Shown piece by piece: positions 62,501-64,000 of a stretch of DNA of 64,000 nt. Under the pieces are notes generated by a model. It was not told the DNA's origin. It saw nothing but the letters and a program-made list of their open reading frames with translations, and did not search any database. Positions within the stretch are counted from its first letter, which is position 1. Each line of letters opens with the position of its first letter. Source of the DNA: DASQFQ01 sp963730115 (GTDB lineage: Bacteria > Actinomycetota > Thermoleophilia > Solirubrobacterales > Solirubrobacteraceae); assembly GCA_963730115.1 (NCBI GenBank), contig CAVSQM010000004.1:434001-498000 (forward strand). The letters run 5' to 3'. Position numbers and translations under genes: made by a program.

Positions 62501-64000
62501 ATGGCCACCTCGTCTGAGGCCGACGTCGCCGCCAAGCTGATCGAGCGCCTGCTCGTCGACCCGGCGTTCCGCGCGCGCTTCCGCCGCAACCCGGCCGCGG
62601 CGTGCCGCGAGGCGGGGCTCGAGGAGCTCGCGCAGGAGATGCAGCTCGGCGCGGGCAAGGCGATGATGACCCTGGACATGCGGGAGTCCAAGTCGAGCCT
62701 CGCCGGCGTGATGATGGCGGCGGCGATGGAGGGCGTCGGCATCGTGCAGTTCGCCGAGCACGTCGCGCCGCACCTCGACGACATCCCGGAGGCGATCGGC
62801 GACGTCCTGAGCCGCGTCAACCTGCCCGCGATCGGCGGCGGGCTGGCGCCGCCGCCGAAGTCGACCGCGCCGCCGCTGGCGGAGACGGGCAAGGAGGGCG
62901 AGGACGCGCTCGGCGGCGCCGACCCGGCCGCCGCGGGCAACGGCGCAGCTCCGGCCGCGGCGCCCGCAGCCGCGCCGGCGGCTGCGCCGGCCGCGGCGGA
63001 CCCGGCGGCTGCACCCGCTGCCGACAAGCCGGCGGCCGCCCCGGCGGCGGCTCCGGAGAAGACGCCGGCCGAGGAGGCCGCGGAGAAGATCGCCAAGGAG
63101 GAGTCGCCGGAGGCCAAGCAGGCCGAGGAGGTCCAGAAGGCGGTCGACGACATCGCCGAGGACGCCAAGGACGTCCCGAGCGCGACCGACCTGCCCGGGG
63201 AGGCCGACGCGCCGAAGCCGTCGGTCGACATCGGGCCGGACGGCAAGCCGGTAGAGCCCGCCGCCGCTCCCGCCGCGGCCCCGGCCGCCGGAGCTCCCGC
63301 CGCGGCCCCGGCCGCTCCCGCTGCCGCCGCCGCGCCTGCTCCACCGGCCGCGGTCGAGACGCCGGGGGCGCCCGCCGCGCCCCCGCCCGAGCCCGCCGGC
63401 CGCTCCTCCGGGTCGCAGCCGGTCGACCCCGCGGACTTCGGCCAGGACGGCACCGGCGGCGAGCCGACGCCGGAAGCCCTGGCGATCCTCAAGAACAAGA
63501 ACATCGAGTTCGACTCCGTCGGGATCGCCGACATCAAGGCGGGCAAGATCGACCCGCGCGTGATCGCCGTGCTGACCAAGCTGTCCGAGGAGCACGAGAT
63601 CAAGGTCTCGTGCATGTGCTCGGACCACTCGAAGTTCACGTCGGGCGGCTCGATCTCCAACCACGCCTACGGCCGCGGGCTCGACATCGCCGCGGTCGAC
63701 GGCGAGATCGTCAACCCCGGCTCGGGCGCGGCGCGCGAGCTCGCCAGCGAGCTGTCGACGCTGGCGGAGAAGTACCGCCCCGACGAGATCGGCTCGCCGT
63801 GGCCGATCAGCGGGCCCGGCTACTTCACCGACGCCGGCCACCAGGACCACGTGCACGTCGGCTTCAAGCAGGAGATCGACAAGAGCTGGACGCCGCCCGC
63901 CGACGTCGCCGCCGGCGGGGCGCAGGCCGGCGCCGCCCCGGCACCTGCCGCGCCCGCCGCAGCCGCCGCAGTGCCCGCCGCCGCCCCTGCCGCGGGCGTC
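62501..64000 (+). CDS. Protein with LigA-like leader, Pro/Ala linkers and M15-like peptidase domain (3' end beyond window)
   Basis: At least 500 residues; the frame is open at the window edge. A strong GAGGAGG site precedes ATG 62501. Residues 5-50 (AKLIERLLVDPAFRARFRRNPAAACREAGL) resemble a LigA-type or leader-peptide helix pair. Long Ala/Pro linkers (130-320) flank a small charged helical part. Residues 325-470 form a peptidase domain of the D-Ala-D-Ala/endolysin M15 type: SNHAYGRGLDIAAV supplies zinc ligands His388 and Asp395, and GHQDHVHVGF supplies His450 or His452. A further Ala/Pro tail follows. As the last visible gene of the eCIS locus it is a candidate cell-wall hydrolase, either cargo or a release factor. 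Confidence 0.75.
   Translation, partial: MATSSEADVAAKLIERLLVDPAFRARFRRNPAAACREAGLEELAQEMQLGAGKAMMTLDMRESKSSLAGVMMAAAMEGVGIVQFAEHVAPHLDDIPEAIGDVLSRVNLPAIGGGLAPPPKSTAPPLAETGKEGEDALGGADPAAAGNGAAPAAAPAAAPAAAPAAADPAAAPAADKPAAAPAAAPEKTPAEEAAEKIAKEESPEAKQAEEVQKAVDDIAEDAKDVPSATDLPGEADAPKPSVDIGPDGKPVEPAAAPAAAPAAGAPAAAPAAPAAAAAPAPPAAVETPGAPAAPPPEPAGRSSGSQPVDPADFGQDGTGGEPTPEALAILKNKNIEFDSVGIADIKAGKIDPRVIAVLTKLSEEHEIKVSCMCSDHSKFTSGGSISNHAYGRGLDIAAVDGEIVNPGSGAARELASELSTLAEKYRPDEIGSPWPISGPGYFTDAGHQDHVHVGFKQEIDKSWTPPADVAAGGAQAGAAPAPAAPAAAAAVPAAAPAAGV

Noticed and set aside
41505..64000. Type VI secretion system or ordinary prophage
   Set aside because: No TssB/TssC, TssJLM membrane core or ClpV for T6SS, and no terminase, portal, capsid, integrase or lysis cassette for a prophage. 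DUF4157, DUF4255 and the AAA+ protein indicate eCIS.

Overview
The window is very GC-rich DNA from a high-GC actinobacterium. The gene content fits the Thermoleophilia/Solirubrobacterales better than Streptomyces or Mycobacterium, but that placement is inference. Supporting signs are GTG starts, many GTGA/ATGA stop-start overlaps, fatty-acid and acyl-CoA genes, a wax-ester synthase, a CGNR regulator and a c-di-AMP riboswitch ahead of an Rpf-like gene. I saw no rRNA, tRNA, CRISPR array, transposase, or phage head or terminase gene.

Left part (1-32 kb), housekeeping and lipid/acyl-CoA metabolism. It holds rpmE; an etfB-etfA-ETF:quinone oxidoreductase operon behind a palindromic operator; a lysR-icmA-cupredoxin-icmB run with isobutyryl-CoA-mutase-type residues; a wax ester/DGAT acyltransferase; an MFS pump facing a CGNR regulator across a duplicated operator; a thiolase-HAD-acyl-CoA dehydrogenase-YdeI operon; pepA; two tandem paralogous membrane proteins; a second acyl-CoA dehydrogenase; a GGDEF protein; meaB; an Rpf-like protein; photolyase-methyltransferase-GH57; and a small sulfur-carrier locus. 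Two copies of a roughly 146 bp palindromic intergenic element lie at 23.9 and 31.9 kb.

Middle part (32-41 kb). It holds a LacI regulator converging on a gamma-glutamyltransferase-like gene, a parA-ftsZ pair in which FtsZ has a long N-terminal extension, a translationally coupled response regulator-HEAT-GT2 glycosyltransferase operon, and a large methyltransferase.

Right part (41.5 kb to the window end). This is a contractile injection system of the extracellular (eCIS, Afp/PVC-like) type, all on the + strand: DUF4157 protein, AAA+ ATPase, DUF4255 tail terminator, a receiver-like protein, sheath, tube, small tail-assembly proteins, a roughly 1250-residue Pro/Ala/Ser-rich repeat protein, second tube protein, LysM protein, VgrG-like hub-spike, gp25, baseplate J/gp6-like protein and tail protein I. 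Three unusual genes follow: a zinc-ribbon/transmembrane/PASTA/beta-propeller protein, a zinc-ribbon/FHA/PqqD-like/site-2-protease protein, and an open-ended protein with an M15-like peptidase domain. These read as a membrane-facing control, docking or release module and are the most novel part of the window.

Quality warning. More than twenty genes contain frame changes, and most fit a single inserted base. This looks like uncorrected long-read sequence rather than decay. Coordinates for such genes span the whole reconstructed gene.
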